Assembly: GCA_019236545.1 (NCBI GenBank)
Contig: JAFAIV010000272.1
Location: forward strand, 1-18,754
Source of the DNA: Actinomycetota bacterium
GTDB lineage: Bacteria; Actinomycetota; Thermoleophilia; Gaiellales; Gaiellaceae
Length of the DNA stretch: 18,754 nucleotides
Direction of reading: 5' to 3'
The translations under genes were made by a program, and so were the position numbers. Below the pieces are notes generated by a model. The model made no database searches and had not been told where the DNA came from. It was given only the letters and a program-made list of their open reading frames with translations. Position 1 is the stretch's first letter, and every line of letters starts with the position of its first letter. This document shows positions 1-6,575 of the stretch, piece after piece.

Positions 1-497
1 AGCTGGTAGAGCAGCCGGAACTCGGTCGGCGTCAGCTCCGCGCTGTGGCCGTCGACGTACGCCTGCACCTCGCGCGGGTCGATCAGGAGCTCCTCGATCT
101 CGATCGGCTCGCCGCGGGGCGTCTCCTCGCGCCGGATCCCGCGCCGCGCGGCCGCTCTGGCGCGCGCGACGAGCTCCTTCATCGAGAACGGCTTGACGAG
201 GTAGTCGTCGGCGCCGATCTCGAGCGCGTGCACGCGGTCGTGCTCGGTGCCGCGCGCCGAGACGACGACGATCGGCGTGCCGATGCCCTCGTTGCGGGCG
301 GTCTCGATCAGCTTCCAGCCGTCGGTCCCGGGGAGCATCAGGTCGAGCACCATGACGTCCGGCTTCTCGTAGCGGAGCCTTGCCAGGCCCTGGTCGCCGT
401 TCCCGACCCAGACGGGGTCGAAGCCGGCGGCGCCGAGGTGGCGCGCCATACCCTGCGCGATGACCTCGTCGTCCTCGACGATCAGAACCTTCGGCAT
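1..497 (-). CDS. phoB: PhoB/OmpR-family response regulator (3' part outside the window)
   Basis: Two-component response regulator and DNA-binding transcription factor, probably the phosphate-response regulator. Read on the minus strand it begins MPKVLIVEDDEV. The receiver domain fills about residues 1-115: acidic pair D9/D10, phosphoacceptor D52 in LDLMLPG, S80 in VVVSARG and K102 in LVKPF. After a short linker the start of the winged-helix output domain is visible (ELTPTEFRLLYQL). The window edge removes roughly the last 60 residues; 165 are visible. I chose ATG 497 because it gives the canonical N-terminus and a GATAAT hexamer lies 7 nt upstream, suggesting a leaderless mRNA; an in-frame ATG at 506 overlaps that hexamer. 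It is divergent from the histidine kinase, and TGGTGA repeats between them suggest autoregulation. The family is certain. The PhoB assignment rests on the pst neighbourhood. Confidence 0.9.
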   Translation of the reverse strand, partial: MPKVLIVEDDEVIAQGMARHLGAAGFDPVWVGNGDQGLARLRYEKPDVMVLDLMLPGTDGWKLIETARNEGIGTPIVVVSARGTEHDRVHALEIGADDYLVKPFSMKELVARARAAARRGIRREETPRGEPIEIEELLIDPREVQAYVDGHSAELTPTEFRLLYQ

Positions 498-504
498 CGG
501 TGCC

Positions 505-510
505 ATTATC
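505..510 (-). promoter_or_regulatory. -10 element of the response regulator gene
   Basis: The hexamer GATAAT (minus strand) ends 7 nt before ATG 497, so transcription would begin at or next to the start codon. The same geometry occurs before six other genes in this window. No Shine-Dalgarno sequence precedes ATG 497 or ATG 506, which fits leaderless translation. Confidence 0.55.
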
Positions 511-538
511 GAGAGCAGGTGGCGGGTGTCGGGTTGGT

Positions 539-571
539 GGAGGGTGAAAGAATGGTGACCGAGTGGTGAAC
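539..571. promoter_or_regulatory. Pho box: three 11-nt direct repeats between the divergent regulator and kinase
   Basis: The plus strand carries three consecutive 11-nt units with cores GGGTGAA, TGGTGAC and TGGTGAA. Read toward the regulator they are TTCACC/GTCACC units, like the direct-repeat PHO boxes of PhoB/PhoP regulators (GTTCACC-type in Streptomyces, CTGTCAT-type in E. coli). The last unit overlaps the proposed GTG start of the kinase. Nearly the same 19-nt string recurs upstream of pstS (5787-5805). Seen: the repeats and their 11-nt phase. Inferred: PhoB binding. Confidence 0.7.
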
Positions 572-1450
572 GAAGAGTCGCAGGAACGTGCGGGCCGGCT
601 CGTGTCGGGGAGCGAGGACGCGGTGGTCGTGCTCGACAACGAGCGGCGGCTCGTGGCGGCGAGCCCGTACGCGGCGCAGCTGCTCGGCAACGCCCATCTC
701 GGCACGCGCATCGGCGAGGAGGTCGTCGCGGCCGAGGACGAGTTCCTCGTTCTCTACCTCGACTCGCTGCCCGAGCTCTCGGCGTACCAGGAGCTCCGCG
801 CCGGCTTCACCGCCGCCGTCTCGCACGAGCTGCGAACACCGCTCGCGCGGCTGCTCGTCCTGCTCGAGAATGCGACGTTGCCCGGCGAGAGCATCGACAC
901 GGTGGTCGACCAGGCCCGCGCCGAGGTGCAGCAGGCGCGGGAGCTGATCGACGACGTCCTCTTCCTCGGCGAGCTCGAGACGGGCCGCCAGGTGGTCTCA
1001 CTCGGCCGCACGATCGCGAAGCCGGTCATCGACGAGATCGTGGGCGAGCTGTCGGAGCGCGCCGACCGCGCGCAGGTGACGCTCGTCGAGCGCGTCGAGG
1101 AGGAGATCGAGCTGCCACTACGGCCGCGGATGCTCCGCGTCGTCGTCGAGAACCTCGTCACGAACGCGATCCGCTACGCCGGCCCGGGCACGACGTGCAC
1201 CGTCGAGCTCGCCGACGCCGGAGCCGGCCCGGAGCTCGTCGTCTCCGACGACGGCAAGGGCGTCGCCGCGGCGGACGTTCCCCGGCTCTTCGAGCGCTTC
1301 TACCGCGCCGACCAGGCACGCTCGAGCCGCGGCACGGGCCTCGGCCTCGCGATCGTCAAGCACGTCGTCAACGCCGCGGGCGGCACCGTGGACGCGACGA
1401 GCGAGCCCGGCCAGGGCCTCACGATCCGCGCGCGCTTCCCGCGATCGTGA
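563..1450 (+). CDS. Soluble sensor histidine kinase, probable PhoR-like partner
   Basis: Histidine kinase of 295 aa, probably phosphorylating the divergent PhoB-type regulator. Residues 18-70 look like a minimal PAS-type module (DAVVVLDNERRLVAAS). The HisKA dimerisation helix holds FTAAVSHELRTPL with phosphoacceptor H88. The ATPase domain shows the N box VVENLVTNAIRYA (about 194-206), G1 DDGKGV (229-234), LFERFYR (242-248) and G2 RGTGLGLAIVK (256-266). There is no hydrophobic segment long enough to cross a membrane, unlike classical PhoR, so it is predicted cytosolic and may sense phosphate through PhoU/PstB. The start is uncertain: GTG 563 and GTG 566 lie inside the Pho box, GTG 602 also keeps the PAS-like part, and none has a clear ribosome site. 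The symbol is left blank because only context points to phoR. Confidence 0.88.
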   Translation: MVNEESQERAGRLVSGSEDAVVVLDNERRLVAASPYAAQLLGNAHLGTRIGEEVVAAEDEFLVLYLDSLPELSAYQELRAGFTAAVSHELRTPLARLLVLLENATLPGESIDTVVDQARAEVQQARELIDDVLFLGELETGRQVVSLGRTIAKPVIDEIVGELSERADRAQVTLVERVEEEIELPLRPRMLRVVVENLVTNAIRYAGPGTTCTVELADAGAGPELVVSDDGKGVAAADVPRLFERFYRADQARSSRGTGLGLAIVKHVVNAAGGTVDATSEPGQGLTIRARFPRS

Positions 1451-1498
1451 CGAAGCCGCGAAGGAGTCGTCGCCGGGCGGCTGCGACCATCACGGTCC

Positions 1499-1687
1499 GT
1501 GAAGGTGCGGGATGCGCTCGCCTTGCTGCGCGCGGACGGCTGGGAGATCGTCGCGATCCGCGGGAGCCACCGCCAGCTGAAGCATCCCGTCAAGCCCGGA
1601 CGGGTCACGGTTCCGGGTAGACCGGCCGACGACTTGCACCCGAAGACGCTGGCGAGCATCCTGTGGCAGGCTGGTCTGAAGCGATGA
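1499..1687 (+). CDS. hicA: HicA-family mRNA interferase toxin
   Basis: Small toxin of the HicAB type II toxin-antitoxin family, a double-stranded-RNA-binding-fold protein that cuts mRNA. The 62-aa product begins MKVRDALALLRADGWEIV and carries GSHRQLKHP, with the family's catalytic histidine at about residue 24; it ends in PKTLASILWQAGLKR, typical of HicA C-termini. Start GTG 1499 was chosen because the family begins MKxRD. No Shine-Dalgarno sequence is visible, and GTG 1505 is the alternative. It lies 48 nt after the kinase and overlaps hicB by ATGA, so toxin and antitoxin are translationally coupled, with the toxin first. A TA pair between kinase and pst operon is not part of standard Pho loci and may be a later insertion. 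Confidence 0.88.
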   Translation: MKVRDALALLRADGWEIVAIRGSHRQLKHPVKPGRVTVPGRPADDLHPKTLASILWQAGLKR

Positions 1688-1914
1688 TCGACGCCGACCG
1701 CTACCTCATCCTCATCGAGGGCGGCCCGCCCTCCAACTACTCGGCCTGGTCGCCGGAGCTTCCCGGCTGCGTGGCGACCGGCGCCACGGTGGACGAGTGC
1801 ACGAAAGCGATGCGCGAGGCGATCGCCTTCCACCTCGAAGGCCTGAACGCCGACGGCGCCGCGATTCCCGAGCCGGCGGGCCCGGGCGTCTACGTCGAGT
1901 TGACCGCCGCCTAG
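1684..1914 (+). CDS. hicB: HicB-family antitoxin (short form)
   Basis: Antitoxin partner of HicA. The 76-aa product shows the HicB partial RNase H-like fold signature: YLILIEGGPPSNYSAWSPEL followed by PGCVATG and DECTKAMREAIAFHLEGL. Start ATG 1684 overlaps the hicA stop codon, leaving no gap. It is a short form: after the core domain only about 20 residues remain, with no room for the C-terminal ribbon-helix-helix or HTH domain found in longer HicB proteins. It probably neutralises HicA by binding, and DNA-binding autorepression is doubtful. Its stop codon lies 6 nt from the convergent pstB stop, so no separate terminator fits between them. Confidence 0.87.
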   Translation: MIDADRYLILIEGGPPSNYSAWSPELPGCVATGATVDECTKAMREAIAFHLEGLNADGAAIPEPAGPGVYVELTAA

Positions 1915-1920
1915 CGCGGA

Positions 1921-2784
1921 CTAGCCGAAGCGACCGGTGACGTAGTCCTCCGTCCGCTGGTCGGACGGATTCGTGAAGATCTTCTCGGTCGCGTCGTACT
2001 CGACGAGCTCGCCCCAGCGCTGGCCCTCGCCGCCGGTCGAGATCGAGAAGAAGGCCGTCATGTCGGCGACGCGCGCGGCCTGCTGCATGTTGTGCGTGAC
2101 GATGACGAACGAGTACTCGCTCTTCAGGTCGTGCATGAGCTGCTCGATCGCCTGCGTCGCGATCGGGTCGAGAGCGGACGCGGGCTCGTCCATGAGGACG
2201 ACGTCCGGCTCGACGGCGATCGCGCGCGCGATGCAGAGGCGCTGCTGCTGGCCGCCGGAGAGCGAGAGGCCGCTCGCCTTGAGCCGGTCCTTGACCTCGT
2301 CCCAGAGCGCGGCCTGCGTCAGCGCACGCTCGACCCGCTCGTCGAGGTTGTCCTTCATCCCGAGCACCCGCAGGCCCCAGGCGACGTTGTCGTAGATCGA
2401 CTTCGGGAACGGGTTCGGCCGCTGGAAGACCATGCCGATCGTCCGGCGCACCGCGACCGGGTCGACGCTCGAGGCGGTGATGTCCTCGCCCTGGAAGCGG
2501 ATCGACCCGTTCATCCGGAAGCCCGGGATCAGGTCGTTCATCCGGTTCAGGCAGCGGATGAACGTGCTCTTGCCGCAGCCCGACGGGCCGATGATGGCGG
2601 TGACGAGGTTCTTGTAGACCTCCATCGTCACGCCCTTCACCGCGGCCTTGGAGCCGTAGATCGCATCCAGATCCTGGATGTCGAAGATCTGCTCGAGCCG
2701 CTCGCGCGGCGGCATCGGCTGACGACGGGTCTCGACCTTGATGGCGGTCTCGAGACTAACGGACGGCTGGGACTCAACGGTCAT
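1921..2784 (-). CDS. pstB: Phosphate ABC transporter ATP-binding protein PstB
   Basis: Cytoplasmic ATPase of the high-affinity phosphate importer PstSCAB; it powers the PstC/PstA channel and is the usual contact for PhoU. The 287-aa protein has Walker A GPSGCGKST (66-74), Q-loop MVFQRPNPFP (Q121), signature LSGGQQQR (175-182), Walker B VVLMDEP (195-201) and switch H231. The PFPKSIYDN and RMNDLIPG segments are PstB-typical. ATG 2784 overlaps the pstA stop as ATGA, supporting coupled translation. It yields about 25 extra residues compared with E. coli PstB; Met24 would give the shorter family length, but the overlap favours 2784. It is the last gene of the operon and converges on hicB with a 6-nt gap. 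Confidence 0.97.
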   Translation of the reverse strand: MTVESQPSVSLETAIKVETRRQPMPPRERLEQIFDIQDLDAIYGSKAAVKGVTMEVYKNLVTAIIGPSGCGKSTFIRCLNRMNDLIPGFRMNGSIRFQGEDITASSVDPVAVRRTIGMVFQRPNPFPKSIYDNVAWGLRVLGMKDNLDERVERALTQAALWDEVKDRLKASGLSLSGGQQQRLCIARAIAVEPDVVLMDEPASALDPIATQAIEQLMHDLKSEYSFVIVTHNMQQAARVADMTAFFSISTGGEGQRWGELVEYDATEKIFTNPSDQRTEDYVTGRFG

Positions 2785-3674
2785 CTGGCAGCTCCAAGCT
2801 TACGTCGGGTTCGGGTGGCGAGCCAGCGCGCGCCGAGACTCGCGAACATGATGAAGAGCAGGAGGACGAGAGCCGCAGCCCAGGCGCGGGCGTGGTCGGC
2901 CGGATCGGGGGACTCGGAGAGCTCGAAGATCGCGACGGGGACAGTCTGCAGCGCGTGCCCCGGGTTCCAGCTCGTCGCGTTGGCGACGATCGAGGAGGTG
3001 AAGAGCAGCGGTGCGGTCTCGCCCGCGACGCGCGCGACGGCGAGGACGGTGCCCGTGACGATGCCGCCGAGCGTCTGCGGCAGGACGATGCTCAGCGTCG
3101 TCCGCCAGCGCGGCACGCCGAGGCCGAGGCTGGCCTCGCGCAGCGAGTTCGGGACGAGCGCGAGCACCTCCATCGTCGAGCGCGAGACGAGCGGGAGCAT
3201 CAGGACGGCGAGCGCGAACGCGCCGGCCATGCCGCTCTGGCCGTGGCCGACGACGAGGAGGCCGAAGACGAAGATTCCGATGACGACGGCGGGGATGCCG
3301 TTGAGGACGTCGAGCGTGAGCGACACGCCGTTCTTGATCGACGGCGGCGCGAACTCGTTCAGGTAGAGCGCGACGAGGATCCCGATCGGCAGCGCCATCG
3401 CGGTGGCGAGCCCGACGATCACGAGCGTGCCGGCGAACGCGTTCGCGAGGCCCTGCGTGACGTTCGGCGGCGCGAACGGCACAGGGGACTTCGTCAGCAG
3501 GTTCAGGTTCAGCTCGCTGGCGCCGCGGCGGGCGACCGACCAGACGACGACGCCGAGGATCGCGACGGCGATCAGCGCGGCGAGCCAGGCCATCCACTCC
3601 ATGCCGCGGTTGACGGCGCGGCGGCGGCGGAGCCCGTGGCTCCGCGCCATCAGTGCGGACGGCTGCGCGCTCAT
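2781..3674 (-). CDS. pstA: Phosphate ABC transporter permease PstA
   Basis: Inner-membrane channel subunit that pairs with PstC. The 297-aa product has a basic N-terminus (MARSHGLRRRRAVNRG), a first helix at about 26-48, and further helices at about 78-106, 118-143, 148-170, 203-220 and near the C-terminus (ALVLLLFIMFASLGARWL). The EAA loop that docks onto PstB is LREASLGLGVPRW followed by SIVLPQ (about 178-200). The pair of aromatic/basic residues and the NGIPAVVIGIF segment are PstA/PstC hallmarks. ATG 3674 shares one base with the pstC stop (TGATG), and the 3' end overlaps pstB by 4 nt, so the three genes are tightly coupled. Length is normal for the family. Confidence 0.96.
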   Translation of the reverse strand: MSAQPSALMARSHGLRRRRAVNRGMEWMAWLAALIAVAILGVVVWSVARRGASELNLNLLTKSPVPFAPPNVTQGLANAFAGTLVIVGLATAMALPIGILVALYLNEFAPPSIKNGVSLTLDVLNGIPAVVIGIFVFGLLVVGHGQSGMAGAFALAVLMLPLVSRSTMEVLALVPNSLREASLGLGVPRWRTTLSIVLPQTLGGIVTGTVLAVARVAGETAPLLFTSSIVANATSWNPGHALQTVPVAIFELSESPDPADHARAWAAALVLLLFIMFASLGARWLATRTRRKLGAAR

Positions 3675-4639
3675 CAGCGGGTCAGCCCCTGCTTGCGCGC
3701 GACGCGGCGGACGATCACCTGCGCGACGATGTTCACGATCAGCGAGAAGACCAGCAGGATCAGAGCGAGGTAGATCAGCGACGCGACCTGCAGGTTCGAG
3801 ACCGCGCCCTGGTACTCGGCGGCGATCCGGCTCGCGAGCGTGTCGCCCGCGTTGAAGAGGTTCCACTGGATGCCGACGAAGCCGCCGATCACCTGCGTGA
3901 CGGCGATCGCCTCGCCGACCGCGCGGCCGAGGCCGAGGATCATCGCCGCGGCGACGCCGCCGCGCGCGTACGGGAACATCACGCCGCGGACCATCTCCCA
4001 GCGTGTCACGCCAAGCCCGAGCGCGCCTTCCTTGAGCTCGTTCGGGACGCCGAGGAAGAGCTCGCGCGAGATGCTCGAGACGATCGGGAGGATCATGATC
4101 GTGAGGACGATCACGGCCGTGAACATGTTCGAGCCGGTCTGAGGCTGGCCGAAGAGCGGGATCCAGCCGAGCGCGCTGTGCAGGCCCGGCTCGATGTCGT
4201 TCCGGAGCACGGGGCCGAGGACGAGGATGCCCCAGAGGCCGATGACGACGCTCGGGATGGCCGCGAGCGTCTCGACGAGGGCGGTGACCGGCGCCTGGAT
4301 CCACTTCGGCGCGAGCTCGGTCAGGAAGAGCGCGATGCCCATCGAGAGCGGCGCTGCGAGCGCCAGCGCGACGAGCGAGGTCAGCGCGGTGCCGAAGAGG
4401 AAGCTGGCGGCGCCGAACTGGTTGAGGACCGGGTTCCAGACGTCGTGCGCCAGGAAGCCCAGGCCGAACTTCGAGATCGAGGGGCGCGCCCCGTCGATCA
4501 CCTTCCACGCGATCAGCAGGACGAGCGCCGTCGCGCCGGCGGCGGCGGTCCCGGCGACGCCCTGGAGGATCAGGTCGCCGAGGTGGGCCCGCCGCCCCTG
4601 GAGGGGGCGGCGGGCCTCAGCTGCGGATGCTGCGCTCAG
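3674..4639 (-). CDS. pstC: Phosphate ABC transporter permease PstC, apparent CTG start
   Basis: Channel subunit of the phosphate importer, 321 aa with the start proposed here. Six helices are predicted: TM1 at about 24-46 (LQGVAGTAAAGATALVLLIA), then FLFGTALTSLVALALAAPLS, the AIPSVVIGLWGILVLG segment, FTAVIVLTIMILPIVSS, a segment around GVAAAMILGLGRAVGEAIAV, and LIYLALILLVFSLIVNIVA. The EAA loop is LKEGALGLGVTRW. The first ATG/GTG/TTG in frame is GTG 4501, which would delete TM1. Upstream, CTG 4639 gives MSAASAAEARR, a normal PstC/PstA-like N-terminus, and is preceded by GAGGAG at 4 nt spacing, overlapping the pstS stop. I therefore take CTG 4639; GTG 4501 is the conventional alternative. The gap to pstS is 9 nt. 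Confidence 0.93.
   Translation of the reverse strand: MSAASAAEARRPLQGRRAHLGDLILQGVAGTAAAGATALVLLIAWKVIDGARPSISKFGLGFLAHDVWNPVLNQFGAASFLFGTALTSLVALALAAPLSMGIALFLTELAPKWIQAPVTALVETLAAIPSVVIGLWGILVLGPVLRNDIEPGLHSALGWIPLFGQPQTGSNMFTAVIVLTIMILPIVSSISRELFLGVPNELKEGALGLGVTRWEMVRGVMFPYARGGVAAAMILGLGRAVGEAIAVTQVIGGFVGIQWNLFNAGDTLASRIAAEYQGAVSNLQVASLIYLALILLVFSLIVNIVAQVIVRRVARKQGLTR
4586..4616. repeat. 13-bp GC inverted repeat inside the start of pstC
   Basis: Perfect arms GGCCCGCCGCCCC (4586-4598) and GGGGCGGCGGGCC (4604-4616) with a 5-nt loop. In the pst mRNA this forms a very stable stem some 20-55 nt after the proposed CTG start. No T tract follows, so it is not a classical terminator. It could damp readthrough or translation of pstC, or shield the pstS message from 3' decay, giving more binding protein than channel. 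The structure is seen; the role is inferred. Confidence 0.6.
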
Positions 4640-4648
4640 ATCGCTCCT

Positions 4649-5707
4649 CTACGAGTGGATCTGAGTGAGGGTCTTGTTCGCCGCCTTGACGACGACGAGC
4701 GGCATCGGCGCGAAGACCAGCTTCTTGATCGGCGGCTGGCCGTGCGTCAGCACCCAGGACACGAAGTTCTTGATGTCGTGCGCCTTCGCGGTCTGGATCG
4801 GGACGATGATGTAGGTGAAGGTCGAGAGCGGCCACGCGCCGGCGTACTTCGGATCCGCCGGCGGGTCGGTCAGGGAGATCTTGTTGTCCGCGGGGACTTC
4901 CTTGACCAGCTGGGCCGCGTCCTCGATCGAGTTGATGCTCGGCAGCGTGAACTTGCCGGCCGCGTTCTTCACCTGCGCCTTGCTGATGTGGTTCTGCAGC
5001 GTGTAGGCGTCGGAGAGGTAGCCGATCGAGCCGGGGGTCGAGGCGATCAGCGCCGCGACGCCCGCGTTCTTCGCGCCGCCCACGCCGGTCGGCCAGGACA
5101 GCGACGTCGCCGCGCCGACCTTCGAGGCCCAGTCGGGGCTGACCTTCGAGAGGTAGCTCGCGAAGACGTACGTGTCGCCCGAGCCGTCCGAGCGGTGCAC
5201 GACCGTGATGTTCGTGCTCGGCAGGTTCAGACCCGGGTTGAGCTTCGCGATCGCGGGATCGTTCCAGGTCTTGATGTTGCCGAGGAAGATGTTGGCGAGC
5301 GTCGGCCCGTCGAGCTTGAGCTTCGTGTCGGGGACGCCCGGGACGTTGTAGACGGGCACCGTGGCCGTGAGGGCCCACGGGATCTGGACGCAGCCGTTGC
5401 AGGCGGTCGCCTGGTCGGGCGTGAGGGGCGCGTCGCTGGCGCCGAAGTCGACGGTGCGGGCGGTGATCGCCGCGATGCCGGCGCCGGAGCCGATCGCCGA
5501 GTAGTTGACCGTGACGCCGCGGGCAGCGCCGTAGAGCGGCTGCCAGATGGCGAGCGCGGGGCCGATCAGCGACGAGCCGGCGCCCGTGAGGGTCGTGTCC
5601 TGCTTCTTGGCCGGCGCAGCGCCGGCTCCGCCCACCGCCACCGCGGCGAGGACGCCGGCGATCGCGAGAGCCACAGACGTGCGGATGAAGCTGCCGTACT
5701 TCGGCAT
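4649..5707 (-). CDS. pstS: Secreted phosphate-binding protein PstS
   Basis: Extracytoplasmic receptor that captures phosphate and delivers it to PstCA. The 352-aa product starts MPKYGSFIRTSVALAIAGVL and has a cleavable signal peptide ending near GAGAAPAKK; there is no lipobox cysteine, so it looks exported without a lipid anchor. Phosphate-site motifs are TGAGSS, NYSAIGSGAG, VDFGASDAPL and HRSDGSGDTYVF. Two cysteines (ACNGC) form a likely disulfide. ATG 5707 was chosen because it opens the signal peptide and sits about 8 nt after GGAGGAGA; longer upstream codons have no support. It heads pstS-pstC-pstA-pstB and is divergent from phoU, with a Pho box about 80-100 nt upstream. Confidence 0.96.
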   Translation of the reverse strand: MPKYGSFIRTSVALAIAGVLAAVAVGGAGAAPAKKQDTTLTGAGSSLIGPALAIWQPLYGAARGVTVNYSAIGSGAGIAAITARTVDFGASDAPLTPDQATACNGCVQIPWALTATVPVYNVPGVPDTKLKLDGPTLANIFLGNIKTWNDPAIAKLNPGLNLPSTNITVVHRSDGSGDTYVFASYLSKVSPDWASKVGAATSLSWPTGVGGAKNAGVAALIASTPGSIGYLSDAYTLQNHISKAQVKNAAGKFTLPSINSIEDAAQLVKEVPADNKISLTDPPADPKYAGAWPLSTFTYIIVPIQTAKAHDIKNFVSWVLTHGQPPIKKLVFAPMPLVVVKAANKTLTQIHS

Positions 5708-5764
5708 TCGAATCTCTCCTCCTTCGGGGTTCCGGGCCACCGTACGGCGCTCCCCGAAGCAGTT

Positions 5765-5770
5765 GGGATA
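5765..5770 (-). promoter_or_regulatory. Candidate -10 element of the pst operon
   Basis: TATCCC on the minus strand lies about 16 nt downstream of the two strong Pho repeats (5787-5808), with a weaker third unit between, so the repeats would replace a -35 element as in PhoB-activated promoters. The predicted 5' leader of about 50 nt carries the pstS Shine-Dalgarno sequence. This is inference from spacing. Confidence 0.45.
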
Positions 5771-5786
5771 CACCGCTGTGTCCGTG

Positions 5787-5808
5787 TGGTGACAGAGTGG
5801 TGACTTGT
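5787..5808. promoter_or_regulatory. Pho box between pstS and phoU
   Basis: Two perfect-core 11-nt units on the plus strand, TGGTGACAGAG and TGGTGACTTGT, equal CTGTCACCA-type units toward pstS. The first 19 nt match the regulator/kinase site at 553-571 at 17 of 19 positions. Toward pstS the box sits where a PhoB-type activator would contact polymerase. Toward phoU it lies about 26 nt upstream of the TAGGCT hexamer, so it could serve both genes. Confidence 0.75.
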
Positions 5809-5834
5809 CCTCCGCCCCGCCGGGGCCGCCGTTA

Positions 5835-5840
5835 TAGGCT
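5835..5840 (+). promoter_or_regulatory. -10 element of phoU
   Basis: TAGGCT (within TATAGGCT) ends 7 nt before the GTG start of phoU. No Shine-Dalgarno sequence lies between them, consistent with a leaderless transcript. Confidence 0.5.
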
Positions 5841-5847
5841 GCCCGGC

Positions 5848-6519
5848 GTGTCGCTCGTCGACGAGGGTCTGAGCAAGATCGAGGCGGATCTCCAGGAGGA
5901 GGGCCAGCGCGTCCTCAGCGCGGTCCAAGGCGCGACGCGCGCGCTGGGCGAGCGGGACGCGGAGCTCGCGGACGAGGTCATCCTCTTCGACGACGAGATC
6001 GACGGCCTCTTCCTCGGCATCGAGCAGAAGATCCAGGCGCTGCTCGCACTCCAGACGCCCGTCGCGCGCGACCTCCGCCTGCTGCTGGCGATGCTCCACA
6101 TCAACCTGCTGCTGGAGCGCACCGCGGACGGCTGCGTGACGATCGCGAAGCTGACGAAGCTCGTCCAGGACGTCGATCCGGACCCGGCGCTCGCCGACGT
6201 GCTCGTCGAGATGGGCGAGCGCGCCGAGGAGATGCTGCGTGTCGCGATGGACTCCTTCGCCCGCCGCGACCTCGCAGGCGCGGAGAGCCTCGTCGACCTC
6301 GACGAGCTGATCGACCGCTCGAACCGCCGCTTCGTGGAGCGCCTCGTCGACGTCATGCACGAGCCGGCGATGCGCGAGTGGGGCCTGCGCATGGTCGTCG
6401 TCGCGCGGACGCTCGAGCGGATCGGCGACCGCGCCGTGGACATCGGCGAGCAGACGGCGTACCTGCTGACGGCCGAGTTCCGCGAGTTCACGGACGCCTC
6501 GCACCCGGCCGGAGCCTGA
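5848..6519 (+). CDS. phoU: Phosphate signalling regulator PhoU
   Basis: Cytoplasmic helical-bundle protein that links the Pst transporter to the Pho kinase and restrains phosphate uptake. The 223-aa product is all-helical with two PhoU repeats: the first (about 10-95) holds ALGERDAELADEVILFDDEI and PVARDLRLLLAMLHINLLLERTAD, the second (about 110-205) DLDELIDRS and MVVVARTLERIGDRAVDIGEQ. The acidic E/D-xxxD metal-site pattern is present in both (LERTAD, LERIGDRAVDIGE). GTG 5848 was chosen because it gives MSLVDEGLSKIEADL, the usual family N-terminus, and lies 7 nt after TAGGCT; upstream codons run into the promoter. It is divergent from pstS, sharing the Pho box, rather than being the last pst gene as in E. 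coli. Confidence 0.95.
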   Translation: MSLVDEGLSKIEADLQEEGQRVLSAVQGATRALGERDAELADEVILFDDEIDGLFLGIEQKIQALLALQTPVARDLRLLLAMLHINLLLERTADGCVTIAKLTKLVQDVDPDPALADVLVEMGERAEEMLRVAMDSFARRDLAGAESLVDLDELIDRSNRRFVERLVDVMHEPAMREWGLRMVVVARTLERIGDRAVDIGEQTAYLLTAEFREFTDASHPAGA

Positions 6520-6529
6520 GCGTTCGTTA

Positions 6530-6546
6530 GCCTGCCGCGGGCAGGC
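6530..6546. terminator. Hairpin after phoU, possible terminator
   Basis: Perfect 7-bp arms GCCTGCC and GGCAGGC with a 3-nt loop begin 10 nt after the phoU stop. There is no T tract. The sequence TTAGCCT at its left edge could alternatively be a -10 element for the following small gene, so the two readings overlap. Confidence 0.4.
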
Positions 6547-6575
6547 GACGCGACCCCGTCGGCGAAGGAGTGGGC

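Noticed and set aside
552..569. ATG 552 as a start for the kinase or a leader peptide
   Set aside because: The frame closes after five codons, and the bases are explained by the operator repeat.
3653..5803. 716-codon plus-strand open frame opposite pstA, pstC and pstS
   Set aside because: It is antisense to three certain genes, its composition is an R/D/E-rich mirror of their codons, and no domain is recognisable.
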